Notes: generated by a model from the letters alone, not told the origin. DNA of 64,000 nucleotides from Dehalococcoidia bacterium (GCA_035528575.1 DATKYK010000016.1:1-64000), one strand, 5' to 3'; shown: positions 17,416 through 27,143, counted from the first letter of the stretch. Numbers and translations: made by a program.

Positions 17416-19008
17416 CTAGTACTTAACGGACTTTCCATACTTATCCCTGAGAACCGTCTTCAGCACCTTACCCGCCGGGTTACGGGGAAGGGCATCCATG
17501 AAATCCACCGACTTAGGCTTCTTGTAGCTGGCCAGATGCTGCTTACAGTACTCCACGACCTCCTCCCCGGTCATGCTCTCTCCTTGCTTACAGACCACAA
17601 TGGCCTTGACCGATTCGCCCCACTCCTCATCGTGAACCCCGATGACGGCACATTCCAGGATCTTGGGGTGACTGAAGAGGACTTCCTCGATCTCGGCCGG
17701 GTAGATATTCTCTCCTCCGCTGACAATCATGTCCTTCTTCCGGTCTACGATATAGAAAAACCCTTCTTCATCCTGCCTCACCAGATCGGTGGAGTGAAAC
17801 CATCCTCCCCTCATGGCTTCCGCGGTGACCTCAGGGTCCTTGTAGTACTCTTTCATTACGGTAGGTCCCCGGTAAATAGCTTCCCCGATTTCTCCCACTG
17901 GCACATCGTTGTCTTTGTCATCTACCACCCGTATCTCGATAAAGGGGAGGGCTCGGCCCACCGATGTCTCACGCCCCTCATATTCGCTGGGAACAAGACC
18001 TGAAACCACCGGGCTCATCTCGGTCTGCCCGAACATGTCGAAGATCTTGACATTAGGGAAGTGCTTAATGATTTGCTTCCGAGTCTCTGTGGGCAAAATC
18101 GCCGCTCCCGTCACCCAAAGTTGGAGGGAACTGGTATCGTATTTCTCCAGATCAGGAAGCTGTAGCAGGAAGAAGGCCATTGCTGGTATCAGGAGAATGG
18201 CATTGATCTTTTCCTTCTCGATGGTCTGCATGATATATTCAGGGTTGAAAACCTCCACCGGCAATACCATGGTGGCACCCAGGAAAAAACTGATCTGGCA
18301 GAAAGCGAAGGCCGCCAGATGGAATACGGGAGGAGCAGCAAAAGCAGTGGCGTTGGTAATATCGGGCATTCCCGGTTCAGAGGCCACGAACATGCTTTCC
18401 AGCATGCACATCACTACTTCATTCTTGTGGGTTAATACAGCACCCTTGGGCCTACCGGTTGTTCCAGCGGTATACATGATGAATACAGGGTCATCTTCTT
18501 CGACCAGAATGAGCGGCTCATCGTCGGTATACTTTGCAATCCAGGTTTCGTAGTGCAGCATGCCCTCCACCGGCTTATCAGTGATGGAAACATAGTTCTT
18601 CACCTTGGGCAGGTCCTTTTGTATGCCACTTACCATTTCCGTAAAAGCCTCCCCCATGATGAAGGCCTCGGCCTCAGAGTGATTTAAAATGTATTTTAGC
18701 TCTTCTCCATGGAGTCGGAAGTTGAGGGGGACAGCCACCCCACCGATCTTCGCTAGTGCAAAGTAGGCCTCCATAAACTGGTTGCAGTTGAAGGCCAGTA
18801 TGGCTACCTTGGACCCCTTATTTATTCCAAGATCCAGCAGGGCGTGGGCCAGCCGGTTCACGCGAGCATTAAACTGCCTGTAGGTCAGGCGCACTTTTCC
18901 ATATATCAGCGCCTCCTTGTCGGGGAACTTGCGCGCGTCACGGGCAATCATTTCCCCCAGAAGAAGCCTTCTTCCCAGGGTTTCCTCTATTGCCTGTTTG
19001 TCTTTCAT
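17416..19008 (-). CDS. Acyl-CoA synthetase (AMP-forming)
   Basis: This 530-residue ANL-superfamily ligase activates a carboxylic acid with ATP and CoA. The AMP-binding loop YTAGTTGRPKGAVLTH is near residue 180, FDMFGQTEMSP near 335, the hinge DRKKDMIVSGGENIYP near 430 and the C-terminal catalytic Lys in RNPAGKVLKT near 515. The start MKDKQAIEETL follows an AGGATAA-type site. It is first in the leftward run with the HMGCS-like protein, thiolase and acyl-CoA dehydrogenase, which fits uptake and activation of a fatty or aromatic acid. Substrate specificity is not readable. Confidence 0.92.
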   Translation of the reverse strand: MKDKQAIEETLGRRLLLGEMIARDARKFPDKEALIYGKVRLTYRQFNARVNRLAHALLDLGINKGSKVAILAFNCNQFMEAYFALAKIGGVAVPLNFRLHGEELKYILNHSEAEAFIMGEAFTEMVSGIQKDLPKVKNYVSITDKPVEGMLHYETWIAKYTDDEPLILVEEDDPVFIMYTAGTTGRPKGAVLTHKNEVVMCMLESMFVASEPGMPDITNATAFAAPPVFHLAAFAFCQISFFLGATMVLPVEVFNPEYIMQTIEKEKINAILLIPAMAFFLLQLPDLEKYDTSSLQLWVTGAAILPTETRKQIIKHFPNVKIFDMFGQTEMSPVVSGLVPSEYEGRETSVGRALPFIEIRVVDDKDNDVPVGEIGEAIYRGPTVMKEYYKDPEVTAEAMRGGWFHSTDLVRQDEEGFFYIVDRKKDMIVSGGENIYPAEIEEVLFSHPKILECAVIGVHDEEWGESVKAIVVCKQGESMTGEEVVEYCKQHLASYKKPKSVDFMDALPRNPAGKVLKTVLRDKYGKSVKY

Positions 19009-19091
19009 GGTTATCCTCCAATATTCTCACAAGGCCATATTGGAATACTAAATGCTAACTACCCACGTCAATTTATTTTGACACCGATATT

Positions 19092-20318
19092 TTACCTGCC
19101 GGGGATGGAATTTATTATCCCGCAACGGGGACACCTGATGCTCTTTCCCTTAAAATCGGGCGGAACCCTGAATTTCGCCCCACAGTTACAGGCAAGAGCG
19201 GTGTACTGGTTGAGATTCTCCAACAGGTCAGAGACCTCCCTCGTCCGCTCCAGCCTTTCTACCTTTTCTGGCCTCTTTTCCTCAACCGGCGCCCCCCGGG
19301 CCTCCACCAGACCGGCGGCTCCTGCCAGCGTAGCGCTGGGGATAATCCCCCCTCCCCCCTTATGAACCTCACGGAATACCCGGTCATAATCAGCAAACGA
19401 GGCGCCACCCCCCATGCTTCTCAGCACCCTGATCCTCTCAGAGGTGGGCGGGTGGGTGCTGGTAAGGTCACTGGCCTTAACCCCCGGCTTGTGCAGCGGG
19501 TTGATGATATACATTGGGGCGGTTACCCGGTTTGCCGAAGATAGCTTCTTGGTAGATGAGGATATCTTTTCCAGCGCTGAAGCCAGCCCCTCAGGGTATC
19601 TGGTATAAAGTGCTGATGATGCATCGGCCAGGTACTCTCGCCTCCGCGACATGGCGAAGTAGAGCAGCCTGGCAATTATTGGGGCGAGGATGATGAGCGC
19701 TATCCCCACCACAAGGATGATTATCTGCGCCTGTCCTCCGCCACCGGAGGAGGAGCTCCTACGCCCGCCGCCTGCCCCTCCAAGTATCAGGTATATTAGC
19801 GCCAAGTCGGCAAGCAATACTATAGCGCCCATCGTGATGCCGCTAATTACCATGAGAAGGACATCACGGTTCACGATGTGCCCTATCTCGTGCGCGATCA
19901 CGCCCTGGAGCTCATCGCGGTTGAGCCTCTGTAACAGCCCCGAGGTAACGGCTATGGCGGCCTTATTGGGGTCTCTTCCTGTAGCAAAGGCATTGGGGGC
20001 AGGATCATCGATGATATATATATCAGGCATCTTGGGAAGCCCTGATGCTATCTTCATCTCCTCCACTATATTAAACAGCTGGGGGTGATCTTTGCGTTCC
20101 AGCTTCTTTGCCTTGGAAACGGAGAGGAATACCTGGTCTCCCTGGAAAAAGGCGATGAGGTTCATTATCAGCCATACTATAGAGGCTAAAACAATGCCGG
20201 CGATGCCGCTTTCAAAAAATATTTCCCCGATCAAGTAACCGAAGCCGAGTAGCAGGGCTCCTATGCCCGCTACCAGCCAAACGGATTTAATCTTGTTCGA
20301 CCTAATCTGTTCCCACAT
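19092..20318 (-). CDS. htpX: HtpX-like M48 membrane metalloprotease with C-terminal zinc ribbon
   Basis: This 408-residue membrane protease has the zinc motif HEIGH at 143-147, a third ligand in RRREYLADASS, two N-terminal membrane spans (about 14-34 and 38-58) and two more around 155-175 and 195-220. It would degrade misfolded membrane proteins. Beyond the usual HtpX length of about 290 residues it carries a low-complexity tail and a terminal zinc ribbon (CNCGAKF and CPRCG). It is the third gene of a leftward unit after a zinc-ribbon protein and LemA; LemA-HtpX pairs are common. Confidence 0.9.
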   Translation of the reverse strand: MWEQIRSNKIKSVWLVAGIGALLLGFGYLIGEIFFESGIAGIVLASIVWLIMNLIAFFQGDQVFLSVSKAKKLERKDHPQLFNIVEEMKIASGLPKMPDIYIIDDPAPNAFATGRDPNKAAIAVTSGLLQRLNRDELQGVIAHEIGHIVNRDVLLMVISGITMGAIVLLADLALIYLILGGAGGGRRSSSSGGGGQAQIIILVVGIALIILAPIIARLLYFAMSRRREYLADASSALYTRYPEGLASALEKISSSTKKLSSANRVTAPMYIINPLHKPGVKASDLTSTHPPTSERIRVLRSMGGGASFADYDRVFREVHKGGGGIIPSATLAGAAGLVEARGAPVEEKRPEKVERLERTREVSDLLENLNQYTALACNCGAKFRVPPDFKGKSIRCPRCGIINSIPGR

Positions 20319-20376
20319 AACTGACCAGTATGCTTAACGCCGATAAACGGTAAGACGTGCTTATCAAACATATTTA

Positions 20377-20940
20377 TTAGGTGAAGCTTACCTTTGGAAC
20401 CTCTCGCTCTACGGGCGCTTCCAGCTCAAAGAATTCCCCCGCCTTGAAACCGGTTATACCAGCCACCAAATTGGATGGAAACATCTGGACCTTGTTGTTC
20501 AGGTTCATTACCCCGTCATTATAGAACTGCCGGGCGAAGCTTATCTTGTTCTCGGTGGTGGTAAGCTCTTCCTGAAGGGCGAGGAAGTTTTGATTTGCCT
20601 TAAGGTCGGGGTAGTTTTCCGCAACAGCGAAGAACCGCGTCAGGATACCGCTCAGCTCGCCTTCCGCCTTCGCCTGCTGGCCCACACCGTGACCGCTGGC
20701 CTCTACTGCCGAGGTCCTGGCCTTGGTTACCGCCTCCATCGTTTCCCGCTCATGTTTCATATAGCCCTTGGCCGTCTCCACCAGGTTGGGTATCAGGTCG
20801 TGCCTCCGCTTGAGCTGGACATCGATCTGAGACCAGGAGTTTTTCACCTGGTTCCTCAGCCCCACCAGCGAGTTGTACTGCATGAAGAGTATGATCCCCA
20901 GCACCACAACAACCCCAATGATTACATACACCGCTATCAT
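20377..20940 (-). CDS. LemA family protein
   Basis: This 187-residue protein has one N-terminal membrane span (about 3-21) followed by the LemA helical bundle: SWSQIDVQLKRRHDLIPNLV at about 35-54, then NYPDLKANQNFLALQEEL and ENKISFARQFYNDGVMNLN. These blocks define the family. It is anchored in the membrane with most of the chain outside or in the periplasm-like space. Its function is not established; it is repeatedly linked to HtpX, which lies 58 bases downstream here. Confidence 0.93.
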   Translation of the reverse strand: MIAVYVIIGVVVVLGIILFMQYNSLVGLRNQVKNSWSQIDVQLKRRHDLIPNLVETAKGYMKHERETMEAVTKARTSAVEASGHGVGQQAKAEGELSGILTRFFAVAENYPDLKANQNFLALQEELTTTENKISFARQFYNDGVMNLNNKVQMFPSNLVAGITGFKAGEFFELEAPVEREVPKVSFT

Positions 20941-20969
20941 CTTTACACCTCCAAAAGTAAATTCTTCTT

Positions 20970-21389
20970 TTATTCTCTTGCCTGGAATACTTCTCCCAGG
21001 AAGGTGACCACCCTATCGGATATGCCTGACTCCGCTAAGGATTTATCCACGCGCTGTTTTATTACCTGGCCCAATTCACCCCCATCGAACCACAGGCCCT
21101 CTCCCTGTGGGCACACATCGATAACTACCTCAGGCTCGTGGCCTATGGCAGCTTTTCGCATTTTCTTTGCACAGACAGGGCACCTGCGTTTCTTCTCTGC
21201 TATAGCCTTTTCCGGCATGGTCATTATGTCTGCTATATTGAGCTCGCCCACCTCCATGTCCAGCGATTCCAGCAGGAGTGCCAGCTCCCCCGCATCGAAC
21301 CAGACACCGAGGCATGTAGTACAGTAATCGAGCTCGATTTGCTCGTGTTCCACTATGATCATGGGCTCTTTGCATACCGGGCAGCGCAC
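20970..21389 (-). CDS. Double zinc-ribbon protein (zf-TFIIB type)
   Basis: This 139-residue protein carries two zf-TFIIB-like units: CPVCKEPM with YCTTCLGVWFDAGEL at 3-35, and CPVCAKKM with VCPQGEGLWFDGGEL at 70-106. In the second unit one Cys of the second pair is replaced (CPQG where CTTC stands in the first), so that zinc site may be incomplete. It is 29 bases upstream of lemA in the same direction and is the first gene of the zinc-ribbon/LemA/HtpX unit. Function unknown; a role in protein quality control follows only from the neighbours. Confidence 0.85.
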   Translation of the reverse strand: MRCPVCKEPMIIVEHEQIELDYCTTCLGVWFDAGELALLLESLDMEVGELNIADIMTMPEKAIAEKKRRCPVCAKKMRKAAIGHEPEVVIDVCPQGEGLWFDGGELGQVIKQRVDKSLAESGISDRVVTFLGEVFQARE

Positions 21390-22039
21390 TACTCTTTGGC
21401 CTCCTTCGAACAGATATTATTTGTATTACTCTTTGAGATCGAATGGCACTTGTGTTTTCGCTTTTTATAGAAATCAACAGCATAATAGCAAGCAGTATAT
21501 GGAACTGTCAATAGACAGTTAGGGTTGGCCATCCAACATGAATTCCTTACGTAGCACGGGGTTTCTACAGTTCAATACCAGCTTTGTGTATGCCTCTCCT
21601 TGTTTTGGAGCGGCGTATCCGGGCGAGGTCGGTTTAGCAGATGCAAGCCCACCCGTCCATTTACTCCAGCTGCAGGGCTTTTGACATACCTACGGCAGTT
21701 AATATGGCAAATCACAGTTAATACATTCTGGTTCATACATTGGCACTTCGGGGCACTTGACAAATAATCCTAATATGGTATATTGTATTATACCAGTATA
21801 TTAATAATATAACACTAAATAATTAAAAATAAGCCTATATAGTCTATAAATATCCATTATACAAGTAGAGTCGCAGGAAAACTGAATACGGTGTTCCGAG
21901 AAAGGCAAACCGCAATAATTAACGTGACGTAAATCTAAGGATCAAAGATTGGGAGGTCCAACTAGGACTCCCGGGCTGATGCTGAACAAGGCAGTTAAAG
22001 CCTTTCTTGGGATGATTATTATTCGGGAGGCACACGGAA
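21390..22039. other. 650-base intergenic region, AT-rich centre
   Basis: No gene is recognisable. The centre (about 21760-21870) is very AT-rich and carries a candidate promoter at 21757 and a small inverted repeat TGGTATA-N6-TATACCA at 21776-21795. A weak GC-rich hairpin (about 21950-21972) lies in the long leader of the histidine kinase. The left part separates two divergent transcription units. Confidence 0.5.
21757..21784 (+). promoter_or_regulatory. Candidate sigma-70 promoter for the histidine kinase
   Basis: TTGACA at 21757-21762 and TATATT at 21779-21784 are 16 bases apart, inside the AT-rich centre. This would give a leader of about 250 bases before the kinase start at 22040. The -10 overlaps an inverted repeat (21776-21795) that could be an operator. 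Confidence 0.5.
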
Positions 22040-25000
22040 ATGAAAAAGCAAACCGGGACCAGGGAACAGCTCGCAAACGAACTGGAGAAAATGCGGCAAC
22101 GGATTGCTCATCTGGACAGAGAAGTCACTGTGCATAAGCAGGCAGAGAAGGAGCTGCTAAAAAGTGAGCTAGGATATCGCTTGCTTGCTGAGAACGTGAC
22201 CGATGTCATCTGGACCATGGATATGAACCTGCAGTTTACATACATCAGCCCCTCGGTCACGCGTCAGTATGGCTACAGCGTTGAGGAAGCGATGGCAAGC
22301 CCCATTGAAGCAAATTTGACTCCTTCCTCTTTTAAAGCTGCCATGAAGGTTTTTGAAGAGGAAATGGCCATAGAGAAGATGGAAAAAAAGGACCTGTTCA
22401 GACCGCGGACGCTGGAAGTGGAGCAATACCGCAAGGATGGCTCAACAGTATGGTCAGAGTTAGAAATTGCCTTCCTGCGCGATGCAGATGGCCAAGCTAT
22501 TGGTATAGTCGGAGTATCACGCGACATCACCGAGCGCAAGCGGGCGGAGGAGGCGCTGCGGGAGTCGGAGGAGAAAATACGCAATATATTTGAGTCTATT
22601 TTGGATGCGATTGTCGTCAGTGATTTGGAAGGCCATATTATAGATGAAAATGATGCAGCGCTTCGCATTCAAGGGTACAGTAGTAAGGAAGAGGTTATCG
22701 GGAAAAGTGGCTTTGAATTTATTGCTGAGGAAGACCGCGCTCGGGCTATTCAGGCGGCGATGAAGGCAGCAGAAGAGGGGTATGGTTACATATCGGATGT
22801 TAAGTTTGTGAGCAAGGACGGGATAGAACATGATACTGAGGCAACAGCTTCTCTGGTGCGTGATGCTTCTGGAAACCCAATTGGATTTGTTAGCGTTACG
22901 AGGGACATCACCGAGCACAAGCGGGCGCTGCAGGAGAGCGAGGAGAAGTACCGATTGCTAATTGATAATCTTGTCGAGCCATTAACAGTATATGACTTCA
23001 ATGGCCTTATTTTATTGATAAATGTTACGGGAGCCAATAATCTTGGTTCAATGCCTGAAGATGTTATCGGAAAGTCACTCTACGATTTCTTCCCTGACAC
23101 GGCTGATATTTACGTCGAGAGGGCTCGCCGTATTTTCGAGTCAGGGGTAGGGCTTGAATTTGAGGATGAGGTTCCACTTCCTACCGGCAATAGATGGTTT
23201 TACTCGAATATTCAACCTATCAAAGATACAAGGGGTAAAGTTATTTCTGTTCAGAACATTTCTTATGAGATCACCGAGCGCAAGCGGGCGGAGGAGGCGC
23301 TTAGGCAGAGCGAAGAGAAGCTGCGTTATGTATTTGAATCCATGAGCGATGGGGTAACCGTTGCTGATTTGGAAGGCAAAATTGTAGACATGAATGAGGC
23401 GCAACTTCGCCTATTCGGGTTCAGTAATAAAGAAGAGGGTATAGGGCAAAATGGTTTCGATTATTTTGCCGCGAAAGACCGCACTAGAGCGATTGAAGAT
23501 GCTATGAAGGCAACGGAACTGGGGTATGGCCCTCTACATGAGTATACGTTTCTAAACAAGGATGGGAGAGAATATGATGGTGAGGCGAGCGCCTCTCTGC
23601 TACGTGATAGCTCCGGAAATCCAGTAGGATTCGTCAGCGTTGTTCGAGACATCTCCGAGCGCAGGCGGGTAGAGGAGGCACTTAGGGAGAGCGAGGAGAA
23701 ATATCGAACAGTTATCGATCATTCTATACAGGGCCTGGTTATCGCACAAGGCATTCCCCCTCGTTTAATCTTCGCTAATTCATCCATGGCCCATATTTTG
23801 GGTTACACAGTTGAGGAACTCTTGTCTCTTTCTCCAGAAGAAACAAGGGCACTAGTACACCCAGAAGATCAAAATATATTCTTTCAAAAATATCAAGATC
23901 GCTTGGAAGGGAAATCAGCACCGACTCAATATGAGGTACGAGCTATAAGGAAGGATAAATCAGTTCGTTGGGTAGAAATATTCTCTACACGCATCGAACT
24001 TCAAGGCCAGCCTTCTGTACAGGCTGCCTATGTGGACATCACCGAGCGCAAGCGGGCGGAGGAGGAGCTGAGGGATAGCGAGGAGAAGCTGCGTGGCATA
24101 TTGGATTCCCTGCAGGCTGGAGTTGTAATTATCGATGCAGAAACGCACGTGATTGTAGATGCTAACCCCGCCGCTATCGAGGCTATCGGTTCCACCAAGG
24201 AAATGATTGTTGGTAACGTGTGCCACAAGTTTATCTGTCCAACTGAGAAGGGCAAGTGCCCAATCACCGACCTCGGGAAGACCGTGGATAAATCAGAGCG
24301 TGTGCTTATAAACGCTAGTGGTGAAAACATCCCGATCCTCAAGTCTGTGACTAACACCATACTGAATGGGCGCTTGCATCTGATTGAGAGCTTCGTCGAC
24401 TTCACCGAGCGCAAGCGGGCGGAGAAGGCGCTTAGGGATAGCGAGGAGAAGCTGCATGCGATGTTTGAAGCCATTACCGACGGGATAGTGGTTACCGATT
24501 TGCGGGGTATAATTACGGACGTGAATGATGTAGCAGCTAACATGTCCGGGCTAAGCAGGGAGGAGATGATCGGTCAGGATGGCTTTGCACTAATACCGCG
24601 CGAAGACCGGGATAAGGTAGTAGATCAAGGGAAGAAGATAGTTAGAGGGGAGATCGGCCCGGTAAGGATGGAGCATGAGATATCCCCCAGGATTGGTAGC
24701 GCAAGTACCACTAATCTAGTCCTCGGCACAATGCATGATAGCGACGGAAATCCCACCGGGTTCGTTGCCATTGCCCAGGATATTACCGAGCGCAAGCGGG
24801 CAGAGCAGGAGCGGGAAAGGCTGCTCGAAAAGCTGGAGGACAAATCAGAAGAGCTTGAACAGCTAGTTTTTATTGCCTCGCATGACCTCCGGTCGCCTCT
24901 GGTTAATATCCAGGGTTTTGCCAGGGAGATAGAGCAGTCATTACAACAGTTGAGCCTATCGCTGGAGGAGGAGGATATACCCTCCGCACTGAAAGAAAAG

Positions 25001-25576
25001 CTGGCTGCCCCTATCGGTGAAGATATTACCGATTCGCTTAACTATATCCTCAGCAGCTCCTCCAAGATAGACTCAATGCTGACGGGGCTGCTGAAGGTCT
25101 CACGCCTGGGGCGAGTGACACTTACAATTGAGAAAATCAACATGAAAGACCTGATGGCCGAAGTTGTGGGCAGTTTTGAATTTCAGACAAGGGAGGCAGG
25201 GGTTAAGCTGGAGGTGGGGAGGCTGCCCCAATGCCGGGGCGACAGAGCACAGCTTGACCAGGTCTTCTCCAACCTCATAGATAATGCGTTGAAATTCCTT
25301 GACCCCAAGCGGCCGGGTATCATTCGCATTTCGGGTAGAAAAGAGGACAGGCAAGCTGTATATACCGTGGAGGATAACGGGGTCGGCATTGCGCCAGAGC
25401 ACCATAAAACGGTCTTCCAGATATTTCGACGCTTTGCCCCAATGGACACCCCCGGGGAAGGGTTGGGGCTTAACATCGTGCGCCGTATCCTCGAGCGACA
25501 CGGCGGTAAAATATGGCTCGAATCCGAGCAGGGCAAGGGAAGCAGATTCCACGTCTCTCTGCCAATTAGGGATTAG
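22040..25576 (+). CDS. Multi-PAS sensor histidine kinase
   Basis: This 1178-residue kinase is all cytoplasmic: a short N-terminal coiled coil, seven PAS domains in series, each ending in an ITERKRAE-type linker, then HisKA with H948 (ASHDLRSPLVN) and an HATPase_c domain with the N box NLIDNALKFL, the G1 box DNGVGI and the GEGLGL box. PAS2 and PAS4 are especially alike (GF-[ED]-F/Y, then EDRARAI or KDRTRAI), which suggests recent internal duplication. The start follows GGGAGGCACACGGAA. There is no membrane segment and no response regulator next to it, so it is an orphan kinase sensing an internal signal. Ligands of the PAS domains are unknown. Confidence 0.93.
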   Translation: MKKQTGTREQLANELEKMRQRIAHLDREVTVHKQAEKELLKSELGYRLLAENVTDVIWTMDMNLQFTYISPSVTRQYGYSVEEAMASPIEANLTPSSFKAAMKVFEEEMAIEKMEKKDLFRPRTLEVEQYRKDGSTVWSELEIAFLRDADGQAIGIVGVSRDITERKRAEEALRESEEKIRNIFESILDAIVVSDLEGHIIDENDAALRIQGYSSKEEVIGKSGFEFIAEEDRARAIQAAMKAAEEGYGYISDVKFVSKDGIEHDTEATASLVRDASGNPIGFVSVTRDITEHKRALQESEEKYRLLIDNLVEPLTVYDFNGLILLINVTGANNLGSMPEDVIGKSLYDFFPDTADIYVERARRIFESGVGLEFEDEVPLPTGNRWFYSNIQPIKDTRGKVISVQNISYEITERKRAEEALRQSEEKLRYVFESMSDGVTVADLEGKIVDMNEAQLRLFGFSNKEEGIGQNGFDYFAAKDRTRAIEDAMKATELGYGPLHEYTFLNKDGREYDGEASASLLRDSSGNPVGFVSVVRDISERRRVEEALRESEEKYRTVIDHSIQGLVIAQGIPPRLIFANSSMAHILGYTVEELLSLSPEETRALVHPEDQNIFFQKYQDRLEGKSAPTQYEVRAIRKDKSVRWVEIFSTRIELQGQPSVQAAYVDITERKRAEEELRDSEEKLRGILDSLQAGVVIIDAETHVIVDANPAAIEAIGSTKEMIVGNVCHKFICPTEKGKCPITDLGKTVDKSERVLINASGENIPILKSVTNTILNGRLHLIESFVDFTERKRAEKALRDSEEKLHAMFEAITDGIVVTDLRGIITDVNDVAANMSGLSREEMIGQDGFALIPREDRDKVVDQGKKIVRGEIGPVRMEHEISPRIGSASTTNLVLGTMHDSDGNPTGFVAIAQDITERKRAEQERERLLEKLEDKSEELEQLVFIASHDLRSPLVNIQGFAREIEQSLQQLSLSLEEEDIPSALKEKLAAPIGEDITDSLNYILSSSSKIDSMLTGLLKVSRLGRVTLTIEKINMKDLMAEVVGSFEFQTREAGVKLEVGRLPQCRGDRAQLDQVFSNLIDNALKFLDPKRPGIIRISGRKEDRQAVYTVEDNGVGIAPEHHKTVFQIFRRFAPMDTPGEGLGLNIVRRILERHGGKIWLESEQGKGSRFHVSLPIRD

Positions 25577-26018
25577 TAATTAGTAATTAGTGATTGGGGA
25601 CGGCTCATTGCTGATAGTTGATAGCTCACGGTTGTTGGTCGTTGGTTATTCGGTTGAGTTGCTGGTTTCTTCCACCTTGTCATGCTGAACTCGTTTCTGC
25701 ATATTACTCTTGAGATTCCGAAACAAGTTCGTAATGACCAATGGTTATGTATGTTATTGGCGGGCAGGTTGGATAATCCGCTCCAACAACGCCCAGAGCC
25801 GGTGCTCTAGGCAACACAATGTTACATACACCTCAGGTACGGTGGGTGCTAAATAGCCACATTTATTGCTAGCTCACTCTCCTAAACTAACATCACCAGA
25901 GTGATGGTAGTTATGCCTCATCAATGCACCGGCCCATTACGACCTTTCTGATTTGGGTAGTAATCTGCTATAATCATGCAGTGTTACGGAGAGGCCGTAG
26001 ATAAAGTAGGGCGATATT
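25577..26018. other. Intergenic region with palindromic element
   Basis: About 440 bases with no gene. It begins with short AT-rich tandem words (TTAGTAATTAG) after the kinase stop, holds the inverted repeat at 25678-25740, and ends with a possible -10 (TATAAT at 25969-25974) about 45 bases before the next start. The matching -35 (TTCTGA) is weak. Confidence 0.5.
25678..25740. repeat. Imperfect inverted repeat (TGTCATGCTGAAC...GTTCGTAATGACCA)
   Basis: The left arm TTGTCATGCTGAACTCGTTTC and the right arm GAAACAAGTTCGTAATGACC are near-complementary over about 20 bases with a loop of roughly 22 bases. Elements of this style are widespread as dispersed intergenic palindromes in many bacteria. 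Only one copy is in the window. Confidence 0.6.
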
Positions 26019-26570
26019 ATGGAATTGGTAGACTACAGCGGCACGTTCGATCCCGATTTCAGCTATGAAAAATTGACGAAGGAGACATTACTCAAGCTCA
26101 TTCGTTCAGATGCTGAATACGTTCGCAGGATAGATGGACAATGGTATTTAGCAGTGATGCAGAAATGTGGCAACGATGTAGCCTTTGCCTGCGATGCCGA
26201 GATCTGGGAGAAGCTCGAGGCATATACTATGAAGATAACATGTAAATTGCTTAACATTCATGGTAATGATGTGGTCACTTTAATTAAGGCTTTGCAGGCT
26301 AACCCATGGTCATCGAGCTATGAAATCAAAGTGGATCTAATAAATAATGACCATGCCATAATCAGCTTCATTAACTGCCCCACCTTACTTGCACTGGAGA
26401 GGGATGGGTCAGGGCGGGAAATGCTTATATGTAATAAATTGGAAGTGAAACTAATGGAGCTCAAGGCCCATTACTTTAACCCGAATATGATTGTCACGCC
26501 CCTTAAATTACCTCCCCGAGACCCTAATAGCGAGATATGCTGCCAGTGGGAACTGAAAGTGGACCGGTAG
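26019..26570 (+). CDS. DUF6125-like protein (paralogue 1)
   Basis: This 183-residue soluble protein is closely related to the next gene and more distantly to the one at 32807. Shared blocks are DYSGTFDPDFS near the N-terminus, a RIDGQWYLAVM segment near 45, a W-E-K helix, an LNIHGNDVVTLIKALQ segment near 87, NCPTLLALE near 128 and the C-terminal FNPN...TPLKLPPR...CCQWELK. Conserved acidic, His and paired Cys residues would allow metal or Fe-S binding, but no known motif is present. I believe this is the family catalogued as DUF6125. Its position before a molybdopterin enzyme suggests a helper role; that is inference. Confidence 0.75.
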   Translation: MELVDYSGTFDPDFSYEKLTKETLLKLIRSDAEYVRRIDGQWYLAVMQKCGNDVAFACDAEIWEKLEAYTMKITCKLLNIHGNDVVTLIKALQANPWSSSYEIKVDLINNDHAIISFINCPTLLALERDGSGREMLICNKLEVKLMELKAHYFNPNMIVTPLKLPPRDPNSEICCQWELKVDR

Positions 26571-26572
26571 AT

Positions 26573-27130
26573 ATGAAAGAGTTAATGGTGGACTATAGCA
26601 GTTCATTCGATCCCAATTTTAGCCATGAAAAACTAGCTCAGCAAACTCTAACCAGGCTTCTGAGAGCCACCGCTGAATACATGCGCCGTATAGACGGTCA
26701 CTGGTATCTCAGCGTGATGGAGAAGTGGGGCAACGATGAGGCCCTAGATTGCGATATTAAGGTGTGGGAAAGACTGGTTATATATGAAATGAAGATGCTG
26801 AGTAGCCTTTTGAATATCCATGGCGATGATGTGGTTACGGTAATGAAGGTCCTCCAGGCCAGCCCGTGGACATTGACCTATGCCTGTGATATAGACGTTA
26901 GGAGCAATGATTGTGCCATAGTCACCTACCGCAACTGCCCTACGCTGCTTGCCCTAGAGAACGAGGGTAAAGGACGTGAGGGGCTTATATGCCAGGAACT
27001 AGAACCAAAGCTCATGGGTATCATTGCCCACTACTTCAACCCGAATATCAGGGTCACCCCGCTGAAGCTGCCTCCCAGAGATGGCAGTGGCGATATATGT
27101 TGCCAGTGGGAGTTCATGCTGGAGAGGTAA
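26573..27130 (+). CDS. DUF6125-like protein (paralogue 2)
   Basis: This 185-residue tandem paralogue of the preceding gene starts two bases after its stop. I chose the ATG at 26573 because it aligns with the start of paralogue 1; a longer frame begins at 26537 inside the upstream gene. It keeps the same landmarks: DYSSSFDPNFSHEKL, RRIDGHWYLSVMEKWGND, LLNIHGDDVVTVMKVLQ, NCPTLLALE and CCQWEF at the end. It lies 13 bases upstream of the molybdopterin oxidoreductase, so the three genes form one operon. Function unknown. Confidence 0.77.
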   Translation: MKELMVDYSSSFDPNFSHEKLAQQTLTRLLRATAEYMRRIDGHWYLSVMEKWGNDEALDCDIKVWERLVIYEMKMLSSLLNIHGDDVVTVMKVLQASPWTLTYACDIDVRSNDCAIVTYRNCPTLLALENEGKGREGLICQELEPKLMGIIAHYFNPNIRVTPLKLPPRDGSGDICCQWEFMLER

Positions 27131-27143
27131 AAGAAGAAGCCAT

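Noticed and set aside
17909-18553. Plus-strand frame opposite the acyl-CoA ligase
   Set aside because: Shadow of a well-supported ligase, no motif of its own.
20590-21327. Plus-strand frame of 245 codons across lemA and the zinc-ribbon gene
   Set aside because: Both genes on the minus strand have unmistakable motifs; this frame is low in coding character and spans their boundary.
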